Source of the DNA: Nostoc sp. C052
Lineage (GTDB): Bacteria > Cyanobacteriota > Cyanobacteriia > Cyanobacteriales > Nostocaceae
Assembly: GCF_013393905.1 (NCBI RefSeq)
Contig: NZ_CP040272.1
Coordinates: 620,001-684,000 of the forward strand
DNA: 64,000 nt
Reading direction: 5' to 3'
Positions 26,658 to 33,791 of this stretch are shown piece by piece. The number at the start of each line of letters is the position of its first letter. The first letter of the stretch is position 1. Made by a program: the position numbers and the translations under genes. The notes beneath the pieces were generated by a model, which was given only the letters and a program-made list of their open reading frames with translations, was not told the origin of the DNA and searched no databases.

Positions 26658-29003
26658 TTGCCCCTGAGTGGGGTGGCGGAATTTGTCGGGCGTGAAGAAG
26701 AATTAAAAAATCTTCACCAACTTTTGCAGGATAATAAACAAGTTGCGATCGCAGCAATAGCCGGTATGGGTGGAGTTGGTAAAACAGAACTCGCCTTACA
26801 ATATGGCATCCAGCACCGCGAAACATATAACGGTGGGCTTTGTTGGTTGCTGGCAAAAACTGGGGATGTGGGCATTCAAGTTGTGCAGTTTGCTAGAACG
26901 CAGCTTGATTTAAAGCCGCCAGAAGATTTTGATATAGTCGCCCAAGTGCAATACTGTTGGCGGCGTTGGCGTGAGGGTGATGTGCTGCTAGTTTTGGATG
27001 ATGTCAGCAACTACGAGGAAGTTAAGTCTTACTTACAGTCGCTACCTTCTCGGTTTAAAGTTTTGATGACTACGCGCCAGAAGTTGGGACGCATCGCACA
27101 GTTATCTTTGGATGTGCTGCAACCAGAGGCGGCGCTGGAATTATTAAAGTCTTTACTCAAAGAAACACCGGGGCAAATTGAAAAAGAATTAGCTTTAGCA
27201 AATCAGTTGTGTGAATGGCTGGGATATTTACCTTTAGGTGTGGAATTAGTGGGGCGCTATCTGGCGCGGAAACAGGATTTATCTCTAGCAGAAATTTTGC
27301 TGCGGTTGGAGAAGAAGCGATTAGATGAGCGTTCTCTTTCTAAATCTAAGTCGGAAGCTGACATGACAGCACAACGAGGTGTGTTAGCAGCCTTTGAGTT
27401 GAGTTGGCAAGAATTAGAAGACGACGATAAGCAACTGGGCTGTTTATTGAGTTTATTTGCCGCCGCACCTATACCTTGGAAGTTAGTGGAACATTTTGTA
27501 ACAGAGGAATACGAGGTAGATTTAGAGGAAATTAGAGACGATCGCTTGCTGAATCTGCATTTACTCCAGCGCAAAGGTGAGGGAGTCTATCAACTACATC
27601 CCTTGCTGCGGGAGTTTTTCCAATATAAGCTTACAGGTTTAGAACAGACAGAAGAATTTAAACGTTTTTTTTGTTGGGTAATAGTAGTAGTTGCCAAAGG
27701 TATTCCTGAAACACCGACCCTTGAGCAAATCATCAACGTCTCCCCCGCCATACCTCATTTAGCTGAAGTAGCGAATCATCTCATTGAATCTATCAGCAAT
27801 GATGATTTACCTTGGGTATTTGTTGGCAACGCTCGATTTTACAATGGTCAAGGATTATATACTCAGGCTGAACCTTGGTATCAGCAGTGTCTAAAAATCG
27901 TTAAACAACGCTTGGGAGAGTCACATTCCCATGTCGCCTCTAGCCTCAACAACCTAGCATTACTCTACTACTCCCAAGGCAGATACAGCAAAGCTGAACC
28001 TCTTTTGATCCGAGCATTGGCACTCAGGCTCAAACTGCTGGGAGAAGAGCATCGAGATGTCGCCACTAGCCTCAACAACCTAGCATATCTCTACAACTCC
28101 CAAGGCAGATACAGCGAAGCCGAACCCCTTTACATCCAAGCTTTAGCACTCAGCCGCAAACTGCTGGGAGAATCACATCCAGATTTCGCACAAAGCCTCA
28201 ACAACTTGGCATCTCTCTACGGTTTCCAAGGCAGATACAGCGAAGCCGAACCCCTTTTCATTCAAGCTTTAGCACTCAGGCGCAAGCTGCTGGAAGAATC
28301 ACATCCAGATTTCGCACAAAGCCTCAACAACTTGGCATCTCTCTACGGTTTCCAAGGCAGATACAGCGAAGCCGAACCCCTTTTCATTCAAGCTTTAGCA
28401 CTCAGGCGCAAGCTGCTGGGAGAAAAACATCCAGATGTCGCCACTAGCCTCAACAACCTAGCATATCTCTACAACTCCCAAGGCAGATACAGCGAAGCCG
28501 AACCCCTTTTCATCCAAGCTTTAGAACTCAGGCGCAACCTGCTGGGAGAAGAACATCCAGATGTCGCCATTAGCCTCAACAATCTGGCATTACTCTACGA
28601 CTCTCAAGGCAGATACAGCGAAGCCGAACCCCTTTTCATACAAGCTTTAGAACTCAGGCGCAACCTGCTGGGAGAAGAACATCCAGATGTCGCCACTAGC
28701 CTCAACAATTTGGCAAAACTTTACTACTCACAAAAACGTTATACGGAACCCGAACCATTGTATCTGCAAGCTTTAGAACTCAGGCGCAACCTGCTGGGAG
28801 AAGAACATCCAGATGTCGCCATTAGCCTCAACAATTTGGCAAAACTTTACTACTCCCAAGGCAGATACAGCGAAGCCGAACCCCTTTACATCCAAGCTTT
28901 GGATATTTTTGAGCGTCGGTTAGGGGTGAATCATCCTAACACTGTCAAGGTTCGTGAAAATTTAGCAGATTTGCGCGATCGCCTCCCTCCAAATCCAGAA
29001 TAA
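26658..29003 (+). CDS. NB-ARC NTPase with TPR (kinesin-light-chain type) repeats
   Basis: A 781-residue STAND-class NTPase. The conserved strand FVGREEELKNL opens the NB-ARC domain. The Walker A is GMGGVGKTEL at residues 37-46, the Walker B VLLVLDDVS near 110, followed by TTRQKLG (sensor) and a winged-helix segment ending with the LHPLLREFF motif near residue 315. From residue 419, eight near-identical 42-residue TPR repeats (SLNNLAxLYxSQGRYSEAEPL) follow, with a ninth partial. It begins at a TTG in the same frame as the preceding 125-residue ORF; whether the TTG is used is unknown. Such proteins are candidates for anti-phage or signalling sensors; no effector nuclease is seen nearby. Confidence 0.85.
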   Translation: MPLSGVAEFVGREEELKNLHQLLQDNKQVAIAAIAGMGGVGKTELALQYGIQHRETYNGGLCWLLAKTGDVGIQVVQFARTQLDLKPPEDFDIVAQVQYCWRRWREGDVLLVLDDVSNYEEVKSYLQSLPSRFKVLMTTRQKLGRIAQLSLDVLQPEAALELLKSLLKETPGQIEKELALANQLCEWLGYLPLGVELVGRYLARKQDLSLAEILLRLEKKRLDERSLSKSKSEADMTAQRGVLAAFELSWQELEDDDKQLGCLLSLFAAAPIPWKLVEHFVTEEYEVDLEEIRDDRLLNLHLLQRKGEGVYQLHPLLREFFQYKLTGLEQTEEFKRFFCWVIVVVAKGIPETPTLEQIINVSPAIPHLAEVANHLIESISNDDLPWVFVGNARFYNGQGLYTQAEPWYQQCLKIVKQRLGESHSHVASSLNNLALLYYSQGRYSKAEPLLIRALALRLKLLGEEHRDVATSLNNLAYLYNSQGRYSEAEPLYIQALALSRKLLGESHPDFAQSLNNLASLYGFQGRYSEAEPLFIQALALRRKLLEESHPDFAQSLNNLASLYGFQGRYSEAEPLFIQALALRRKLLGEKHPDVATSLNNLAYLYNSQGRYSEAEPLFIQALELRRNLLGEEHPDVAISLNNLALLYDSQGRYSEAEPLFIQALELRRNLLGEEHPDVATSLNNLAKLYYSQKRYTEPEPLYLQALELRRNLLGEEHPDVAISLNNLAKLYYSQGRYSEAEPLYIQALDIFERRLGVNHPNTVKVRENLADLRDRLPPNPE
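27912..28919 (+). repeat. 126-bp coding tandem repeats (8 units)
   Basis: Eight tandem units of 126 bp (42 codons) code for the TPRs. Units 3 and 4 are nearly identical at the DNA level, as are units 5 to 6, which suggests recent unequal recombination or gene conversion. Unit number may vary between strains. Confidence 0.85.
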
Positions 29004-29087
29004 GCTAGTTTTGTGCAAAGCGTACCGTAATAAAACTGAAAAACGCGATCGCCTGGACTAAAATTCATATTGAACTAAGTAAAAATG

Positions 29088-29360
29088 CCATTTGACTTAC
29101 TCAAAATGAGCTTTTACTTTCTCAAAAGCAGCTTTGACTTACTCAAAATAAGCTTTTACTTTCTCATTTTGGTGTTTTCCGCAAGCAAAAGCAGCTTTGA
29201 CTTACTCAAAAGGAGCTTTTGCTTTCTCATTTTGGTGTTTTCCGCAAGTAAAATAAGCTTTGACTTACTCAAACCCCAGTTTGCTTTCTCATTTTGGTGT
29301 TTTCCGCAAGCAAAAGCAGCTTTGACTTACTCAAACCCCAGTTTGCTTTCTCATTTGAGT
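29088..29360. repeat. 63-bp imperfect tandem repeat
   Basis: Sequences of the type AGCTTTGACTTACTCAAAA and AGCTTTTACTTTCTCA alternate, with TTTTGGTGTTTTCCGCAAG recurring at 29167, 29230 and 29292 (spacing 63 and 62). The plus strand is open for 111 codons, but the translated repeat (FDLLKxSFxFL) is no known protein and one unit shifts the frame, so I treat it as noncoding. Confidence 0.8.
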
Positions 29361-29398
29361 AATTCACGCATTTATTTTGGTATATCATTGAGCCGAAA

Positions 29399-29503
29399 GC
29401 TATTATGCAGTTGTAAATGATGGAGAGCAATGTCTCCCACAACAAAAAATCAGCTACGATAAATCATATAATTCTCTTCACAAACATAGCAATGTTAATT
29501 ACA
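29399..29503 (+). repeat. 105-bp direct repeat, copy A (hicB leader)
   Basis: Matches 30106-30210 in 97 of 105 positions without gaps. It covers the sequence upstream of hicB and its first four codons (ATG TTA ATT ACA). It probably carries the hicBA promoter. Confidence 0.9.
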
Positions 29504-29710
29504 TACACTGCAAAATATACAAAAACTAATAGCGGATATATGGGACAACTTATTGAATGGCAAGAAGTCATCACAGAAGGAGAAACCATAGAAGAATGTA
29601 AAGCTATGTTACAAGATGCAACCAAAGAAATGGTTCTTGCCTATCGTCAACAAAATAAAGAAATTCCCACAGGTGGCTCTTTGCTGGAACAAATTCCTAT
29701 AGAGGTCTGA
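29492..29710 (+). CDS. hicB: HicB-type antitoxin
   Basis: A 72-residue partial RNase-H-fold antitoxin: LITYTAKYTKTNSGYMGQLIEW, then EGETIEECKAMLQDATKEMV, the standard HicB pattern. The open frame reaches back to 29417, but the ATG at 29492 begins the conserved strand. It precedes hicA by two bases and together they form a type II toxin-antitoxin operon (antitoxin first, the reverse of E. coli hicAB). There is no DNA-binding C-terminal extension, as in short HicBs. Confidence 0.85.
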   Translation: MLITYTAKYTKTNSGYMGQLIEWQEVITEGETIEECKAMLQDATKEMVLAYRQQNKEIPTGGSLLEQIPIEV

Positions 29711-29712
29711 GT

Positions 29713-29901
29713 GTGTCAGTCAAACGAAAAGAGCTAATTAAATACTTAGAGCAAAATGGCTTTTATTTATTAAGGGAAGGAGAAAATCATTCTATATATA
29801 CTAATGATATGAAAACTCTTCCGGTAAAATGGCATCGTACCATTGATCGTATTACTGCTAATGAAATTTGTAAACAAGCAGGTTTATCACCTAATTTTTA
29901 A
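29713..29901 (+). CDS. hicA: HicA-type mRNA interferase toxin
   Basis: A 62-residue double-stranded-RNA-binding-fold toxin. It has the pattern KRKELIKYLEQNGFYLLREGENHSIYT, with the catalytic histidine in ENHSIY, and ends with the HRTIDRITANEICKQAGL region. It starts with a GTG at 29713, two bases after the hicB stop. It cleaves mRNA in characterised members. The toxin appears intact. Confidence 0.85.
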   Translation: MSVKRKELIKYLEQNGFYLLREGENHSIYTNDMKTLPVKWHRTIDRITANEICKQAGLSPNF

Positions 29902-29926
29902 CTGCCACTTAGAACCGTCGAAGGTA

Positions 29927-30061
29927 ATGAAATTTTGGGCGGCTTGTAAACTCAGTGAAGGCGACTATTTGCAAGTTAAAGAAAAACTATTTGCTCCAGA
30001 AACGGTTGCCAGTTTATATGCCAAAATCAAAGAATATCAAGATAATGAGACTCTACTTTAA
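29927..30061 (+). CDS. Small hypothetical protein (44 aa), possibly a gene remnant
   Basis: A short ORF, MKFWAACKLSEGDYLQVKEK and onwards to YAKIKEYQDNETLL, follows hicA by 25 bp. The composition (charged, helical) looks protein-like and not random, but the frame is open further upstream across the hicA end, and it could be the 3' relic of a longer gene. No family recognised. Confidence 0.35.
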   Translation: MKFWAACKLSEGDYLQVKEKLFAPETVASLYAKIKEYQDNETLL

Positions 30062-30105
30062 AGTGTAAATCGACAAGCGATGTCTACGACGGGCTATTCG
30101 GCGTC

Positions 30106-30210
30106 GCTATTATGTGGTTGTGAATGATGGAGAGCAATATCTCCCGCAACAAAAAATCAGCTATGATAAATCATATAATTATCTTCACAAACACAGCAAT
30201 GTTAATTACA
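30106..30210 (+). repeat. 105-bp direct repeat, copy B
   Basis: Second copy of the hicB leader (see 29399-29503), differing at eight positions. It ends right after the four copied hicB codons and is followed by ATTTAGGATTAATC, then the stop of vapC on the other strand. The rest of the putative second hicB is absent. Confidence 0.9.
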
Positions 30211-30218
30211 ATTTAGGA

Positions 30219-30608
30219 TTAATCAAATAAATCAAATCCCTTTTCGCTTCTTAACTTTCTGTCAAAAGTCACTGTTGAACTACAACCAGAATGTTGAGCA
30301 ATTGCCCCAATTAAATAATCCGAAAAATCTGCACTTCCCTGTTTAAATCTTTGTAATGCTTGATAAACTAAAGAGCGATTTTCTAGCTCAAATACCGAAC
30401 ATTGCAGCATTAATTCTATAGTGTTACTAATTTCTTCTCTACTAAATTGATAAGGATTACCTCGTAAAACCCAAACCAATTCACAAATCACTATATTAGC
30501 AACAAAACATTGCTCTCCCCCTTCGATAATTTCAGCAGCTTGCTCCCACTGCTTTTCATCATCTTTTGTTAAGTAGCGCACTAAAATATTTGTATCAAGT
30601 CCAATCAC
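30219..30608 (-). CDS. vapC: PIN-domain ribonuclease toxin (VapC type)
   Basis: A 129-residue PIN-fold nuclease. The acidic site residues are Asp5 in GLDTNILVRYL, the glutamate in ICELVWVL, and the aspartates in SADFSDYLIG and TFDRKL. It is translationally coupled to the upstream antitoxin, overlapping its end by 14 bases. As in other VapC proteins it probably cleaves tRNA or rRNA when free. Confidence 0.85.
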   Translation of the reverse strand: MIGLDTNILVRYLTKDDEKQWEQAAEIIEGGEQCFVANIVICELVWVLRGNPYQFSREEISNTIELMLQCSVFELENRSLVYQALQRFKQGSADFSDYLIGAIAQHSGCSSTVTFDRKLRSEKGFDLFD

Positions 30609-30840
30609 TTGAGCCTTCTTTAATTGCAGCTTCCATTTCTTCTAAAGTTGCGCTTTTCATGCCCGCACGGTGTAAAATCCCTGATAAACTTTGGATAGGG
30701 ACATTTAGGGGAATTAATTTAACTATTCCATTTTCATCAATAACAAAATCAACCTTACTACCTGTATCAAGGTTAAGATAATCTCTAATTTCTTTAGGAA
30801 TAGTTACTTGTCCTTTAGTGGTGATGGTCGCACTAGCCAT
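30595..30840 (-). CDS. vapB: AbrB/SpoVT-type antitoxin (VapB type)
   Basis: An 81-residue swapped-hairpin AbrB-fold antitoxin: TITTKGQVTIPKEIRDYLNL at the N-terminus binds operator DNA, and the helical C-terminus (ATLEEMEAAIKEGS) would wrap the toxin. It comes first in the vapBC operon and should autoregulate it. Confidence 0.88.
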   Translation of the reverse strand: MASATITTKGQVTIPKEIRDYLNLDTGSKVDFVIDENGIVKLIPLNVPIQSLSGILHRAGMKSATLEEMEAAIKEGSSDWT

Positions 30841-30938
30841 TATCCAAGTTCCTTACATAAATTCCTTACCTGATTATAAAGTCTACTGCGCCTAACGCAC
30901 CGCCATAGGTAAATCGGCACAATAAAACCTTTAAAATT

Positions 30939-31508
30939 ATGATAGCCTCGCCCCAACAAAACTATCTTACTGCTGAAGAATACCTCCAAATGGAGGAACA
31001 GAATGATATCAAGCATGAATATATAGACGGCTATATTTACGCAATGGCCGGAGCGCTAGATCCACACGTTACCATTGCTCTTAACCTGGCATCTCTCCTC
31101 CGTAATCATGTGCGCGGCTCTGGTTGTCGTGTTTACATGGCTGACATGAAAGCCAGAATTGAATCTCTGAATCGCTTTTATTATCCCGATGTGATGGTTA
31201 CTTGCGATCGCCGAGATCAAGAAACGCCAGGTTATAAAAGATTTCCCTGTTTAATTGTCGAAGTTTTATCTAATTCTACCGAAGCCTTTGACCGGGGCGA
31301 TAAATTCGCCGATTATCAAACACTCGAAAGTCTGCAAGAGTATGTTTTAATTAATACAAAACGTCAGCGAGTCGAGTGTTTTCGCCGCAATGAGCAAGGG
31401 TTATGGGTTTTACAATCTTACACAGCAGAGCATCAATCATTTCGACTCAATAGCGTGGATTTTGAGGAAACAATGACCACACTCTACGAAGATGTAGTTT
31501 TTGAATAA
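30939..31508 (+). CDS. Uma2 family (restriction-endonuclease-fold) protein
   Basis: A 189-residue protein of the DUF820/Uma2 family, abundant in cyanobacteria. It shows the conserved start TAEEYLQMEEQNDIKHEYIDG, then YYPDVMVTCD and CLIVEVLSNSTEAFDRGDKF, which contain the PD-(D/E)XK-type acidic and lysine residues. Possible nuclease, function unproven. Divergent from vapBC, it joins the island of toxin-antitoxin genes. Confidence 0.85.
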   Translation: MIASPQQNYLTAEEYLQMEEQNDIKHEYIDGYIYAMAGALDPHVTIALNLASLLRNHVRGSGCRVYMADMKARIESLNRFYYPDVMVTCDRRDQETPGYKRFPCLIVEVLSNSTEAFDRGDKFADYQTLESLQEYVLINTKRQRVECFRRNEQGLWVLQSYTAEHQSFRLNSVDFEETMTTLYEDVVFE

Positions 31509-31629
31509 TCAATTATTATAGGGTATTCGACGCAATATTTAGTAAACTATATAACTGATAAGCCTTGAAGGCTTCCTTACCAGACGGAAGCGTTGATGAA
31601 AGCAGGCACAATTGATTAAATAAAAAGTT

Positions 31630-33474
31630 ATGGCGCTCATAGTTCAGAAATACGGTGGTACATCTGTCGGTTCAGTGGAACGTATTCAAGCTGTTGCACA
31701 GCGTATTTATAAAACTGTTAAAGCTGGAAACTCTATTGTCGTAGTAGTTTCGGCAATGGGAAAAACCACCGATGGACTCGTCAAACTAGCTACTGAAATT
31801 TCTCCAAATCCTAATCGCCGGGAAATGGATATGCTGCTTTCTACTGGCGAACAAGTAACCATTGCCTTACTGAGTATGGCTTTGCAGGAACTCGGACAAC
31901 CCGCAATTTCCATGACTGGCGCTCAGGTAGGAATTGTTACCGAAGCTGAATACAGCCGCGCTCGAATTTTGCATATTGAAACTACTCGCCTTAGTCGCCA
32001 CATAAATGAAGGGAAAGTAGTTGTAGTAGCTGGCTTCCAAGGTATCTCTAGCGCCGGAGAGATGGAAATTACGACTTTGGGTCGTGGTGGTTCTGACACC
32101 TCAGCAGTGGCGATCGCAGCCGCATTAAGAGCGAATTTTTGTGAAATTTATACAGATGTTCCAGGTATTCTCACTACAGATCCCCGCTTAGTTGCCGAAG
32201 CCCAGTTAATGGATGCCATCACCTGCGATGAAATGTTGGAATTAGCTAGTTTGGGCGCAAAAGTGCTGCATCCCCGTGCTGTGGAAATTGCCCGTAACTA
32301 TGGTGTTCCCCTGGTAGTTAGGTCTAGTTGGACGGATCAGCCAGGTACTTGGGTGACATCAGCTAAACCCCAAGGGCGATCGCTAATCAATTTAGAAATT
32401 GCCCGTCCAGTAGATGCTGTAGAATTTGACACTGATCAAGCGAAGGTTGCTTTGTTGCGCGTACCCGATAAACCAGGCGTAGCAGCAAGATTATTTGGCG
32501 AAATCTCTCGGCAAAAAGTAGACGTAGATTTGATTATTCAATCAGTTCATGAAGGTAACAGCAATGACATTGCCTTTACTGTCACCACACCAATATTAAA
32601 ACGGGCAGAAGCAGTAGCAACAGCGATCGCTCCAGCACTGAGGAGTCAATGTAACCCCAAGTTGGAAGAAGCCGAGGTAATGGTAGAACATAACATTGCC
32701 AAAGTCAGCATCGCAGGCGCGGGAATGATTGGCCGTCCTGGTGTTGCGGCAAAAATGTTCGCCACCTTAGCCGAAGCAGGCGTGAATATTCAAATGATTT
32801 CCACCAGCGAAGTGAAAGTAAGTTGTGTAGTCGATGCTGCTGAATGCGATCGCGCCGTCTTAGCACTCCGTACCGCTTTTGAGATTGAGGCAGGAGAGCA
32901 GGGAGCAGGGAGCAGGGGAGAATTTCTAACTCCTACTAACTCCTCGCTCTTAACTCCTCACTCTCCACCTCCCGTTCGCGGTGTTGCCCTCGATTTAAAT
33001 CAAGCGCGTCTTGCTATTCGCCAATTACCAGATCGGCCAGGGATGGCAGCGAAGTTATTTGGATTATTAGCGCAACATAATATTAGCGTTGACATGATTA
33101 TCCAATCTCAGCGCTGCCGGGTGATTGATGGTGTTCCCAGACGAGATATTGCTTTTACAGTCTCGCGGATCGATGGGGAAAATGCCAGAGAAATGCTCAC
33201 CCAAGTAGCAGCAGAGTTAGGATGGGGTGAAGTTGTTTTAGATAGTGCGATCGCTAAAGTGAGTATTGTCGGTGCAGGGATGGTAGGACAACCAGGTATT
33301 GCCGCTAAAATGTTTGAAGCTTTAGCCCAACAACAAATCAACATTCAAATGATAGCCACCTCAGAAATCAAAATTAGTTGTGTTGTGGCACAAGAGCAAG
33401 GTGTTAAAGCTTTGCAGGCCATTCATGCAGCCTTTGAATTGGCTGGTAGCGAGAAATTTGTCGTGCCAGCGTAA
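31630..33474 (+). CDS. lysC: Aspartate kinase with four ACT domains
   Basis: A 614-residue aspartokinase that phosphorylates aspartate at the start of lysine, threonine and methionine synthesis. The kinase domain opens with VQKYGGTSVG and includes the FQGISSAGEMEITTLGRGGSD segment. The regulatory part is duplicated: two ACT pairs (about residues 270-415 and 455-605), each with the IAKVSIxGAGMxGxPGxAAKMF sequence. Doubled ACT pairs are usual in cyanobacteria. Between them residues of about 419-449 are a low-complexity insert (GEQGAGSRGEFLTP, NSSLLTPHSP) matching the intergenic GGAGCAGGGAGCAGGG repeat. Feedback inhibition by lysine/threonine is expected, not shown. Confidence 0.95.
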   Translation: MALIVQKYGGTSVGSVERIQAVAQRIYKTVKAGNSIVVVVSAMGKTTDGLVKLATEISPNPNRREMDMLLSTGEQVTIALLSMALQELGQPAISMTGAQVGIVTEAEYSRARILHIETTRLSRHINEGKVVVVAGFQGISSAGEMEITTLGRGGSDTSAVAIAAALRANFCEIYTDVPGILTTDPRLVAEAQLMDAITCDEMLELASLGAKVLHPRAVEIARNYGVPLVVRSSWTDQPGTWVTSAKPQGRSLINLEIARPVDAVEFDTDQAKVALLRVPDKPGVAARLFGEISRQKVDVDLIIQSVHEGNSNDIAFTVTTPILKRAEAVATAIAPALRSQCNPKLEEAEVMVEHNIAKVSIAGAGMIGRPGVAAKMFATLAEAGVNIQMISTSEVKVSCVVDAAECDRAVLALRTAFEIEAGEQGAGSRGEFLTPTNSSLLTPHSPPPVRGVALDLNQARLAIRQLPDRPGMAAKLFGLLAQHNISVDMIIQSQRCRVIDGVPRRDIAFTVSRIDGENAREMLTQVAAELGWGEVVLDSAIAKVSIVGAGMVGQPGIAAKMFEALAQQQINIQMIATSEIKISCVVAQEQGVKALQAIHAAFELAGSEKFVVPA

Positions 33475-33788
33475 AACTTAACTGAATAATTCGTAATTAA
33501 CCGTGTGGTCTATTTACTCTTTTGGTAAGTAGGCGTGAATAATTAAAGGTTTGTAGTCAGCGGCTCCAGCCCTATTCGAAGGACTGGAGCCGTTTATACT
33601 AAATTCTATGTGAGGCTGCGCTTTATTCAGGTAGGGGCAATAGCGGGAAGCCGCAACTCTTAAAGACGCACTCGCGTTCGCGTCTACATGAATTGCCCCT
33701 ACAGCTTAATAAATAAATATTTATATTTTAAAACCAATAATAATAACACGTAAGCTATAATCGAACAATTTATCAGACTATATTTATA
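33475..33788. other. Intergenic region with a terminator and an inverted repeat
   Basis: Bases 33561-33592 form a strong hairpin, CGGCTCCAG...CTGGAGCCG, followed by TTTATACT, a likely lysC terminator. Bases 33631-33702 are bounded by GTAGGGGCAAT and ATTGCCCCTAC, a 72-bp inverted-repeat unit seen commonly in this genus. The rest is AT-rich. Confidence 0.65.
33561..33592 (+). terminator. Rho-independent terminator of lysC
   Basis: A nine-pair stem CGGCTCCAG/CTGGAGCCG around a 14-base loop, then TTTAT. It lies 87 bp after the lysC stop. Confidence 0.6.
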
Positions 33789-33791
33789 TTG

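Noticed and set aside
27912..28919. CRISPR-like spaced repeats
   Set aside because: The repeats are contiguous 126-bp coding units for TPRs with no spacers.
29085..29420. 111-codon ORF reading through the 63-bp repeat
   Set aside because: The translation is a repetitive FDLLKxSFxFL pattern with no known fold, and one unit has 62 bp, which shifts the frame. Treated as noncoding repeat.
31509..31629. Lysine riboswitch upstream of lysC
   Set aside because: Only 120 bases, without the five-helix junction pattern; just one small hairpin (GCTTCC/GGAAGC) is seen.
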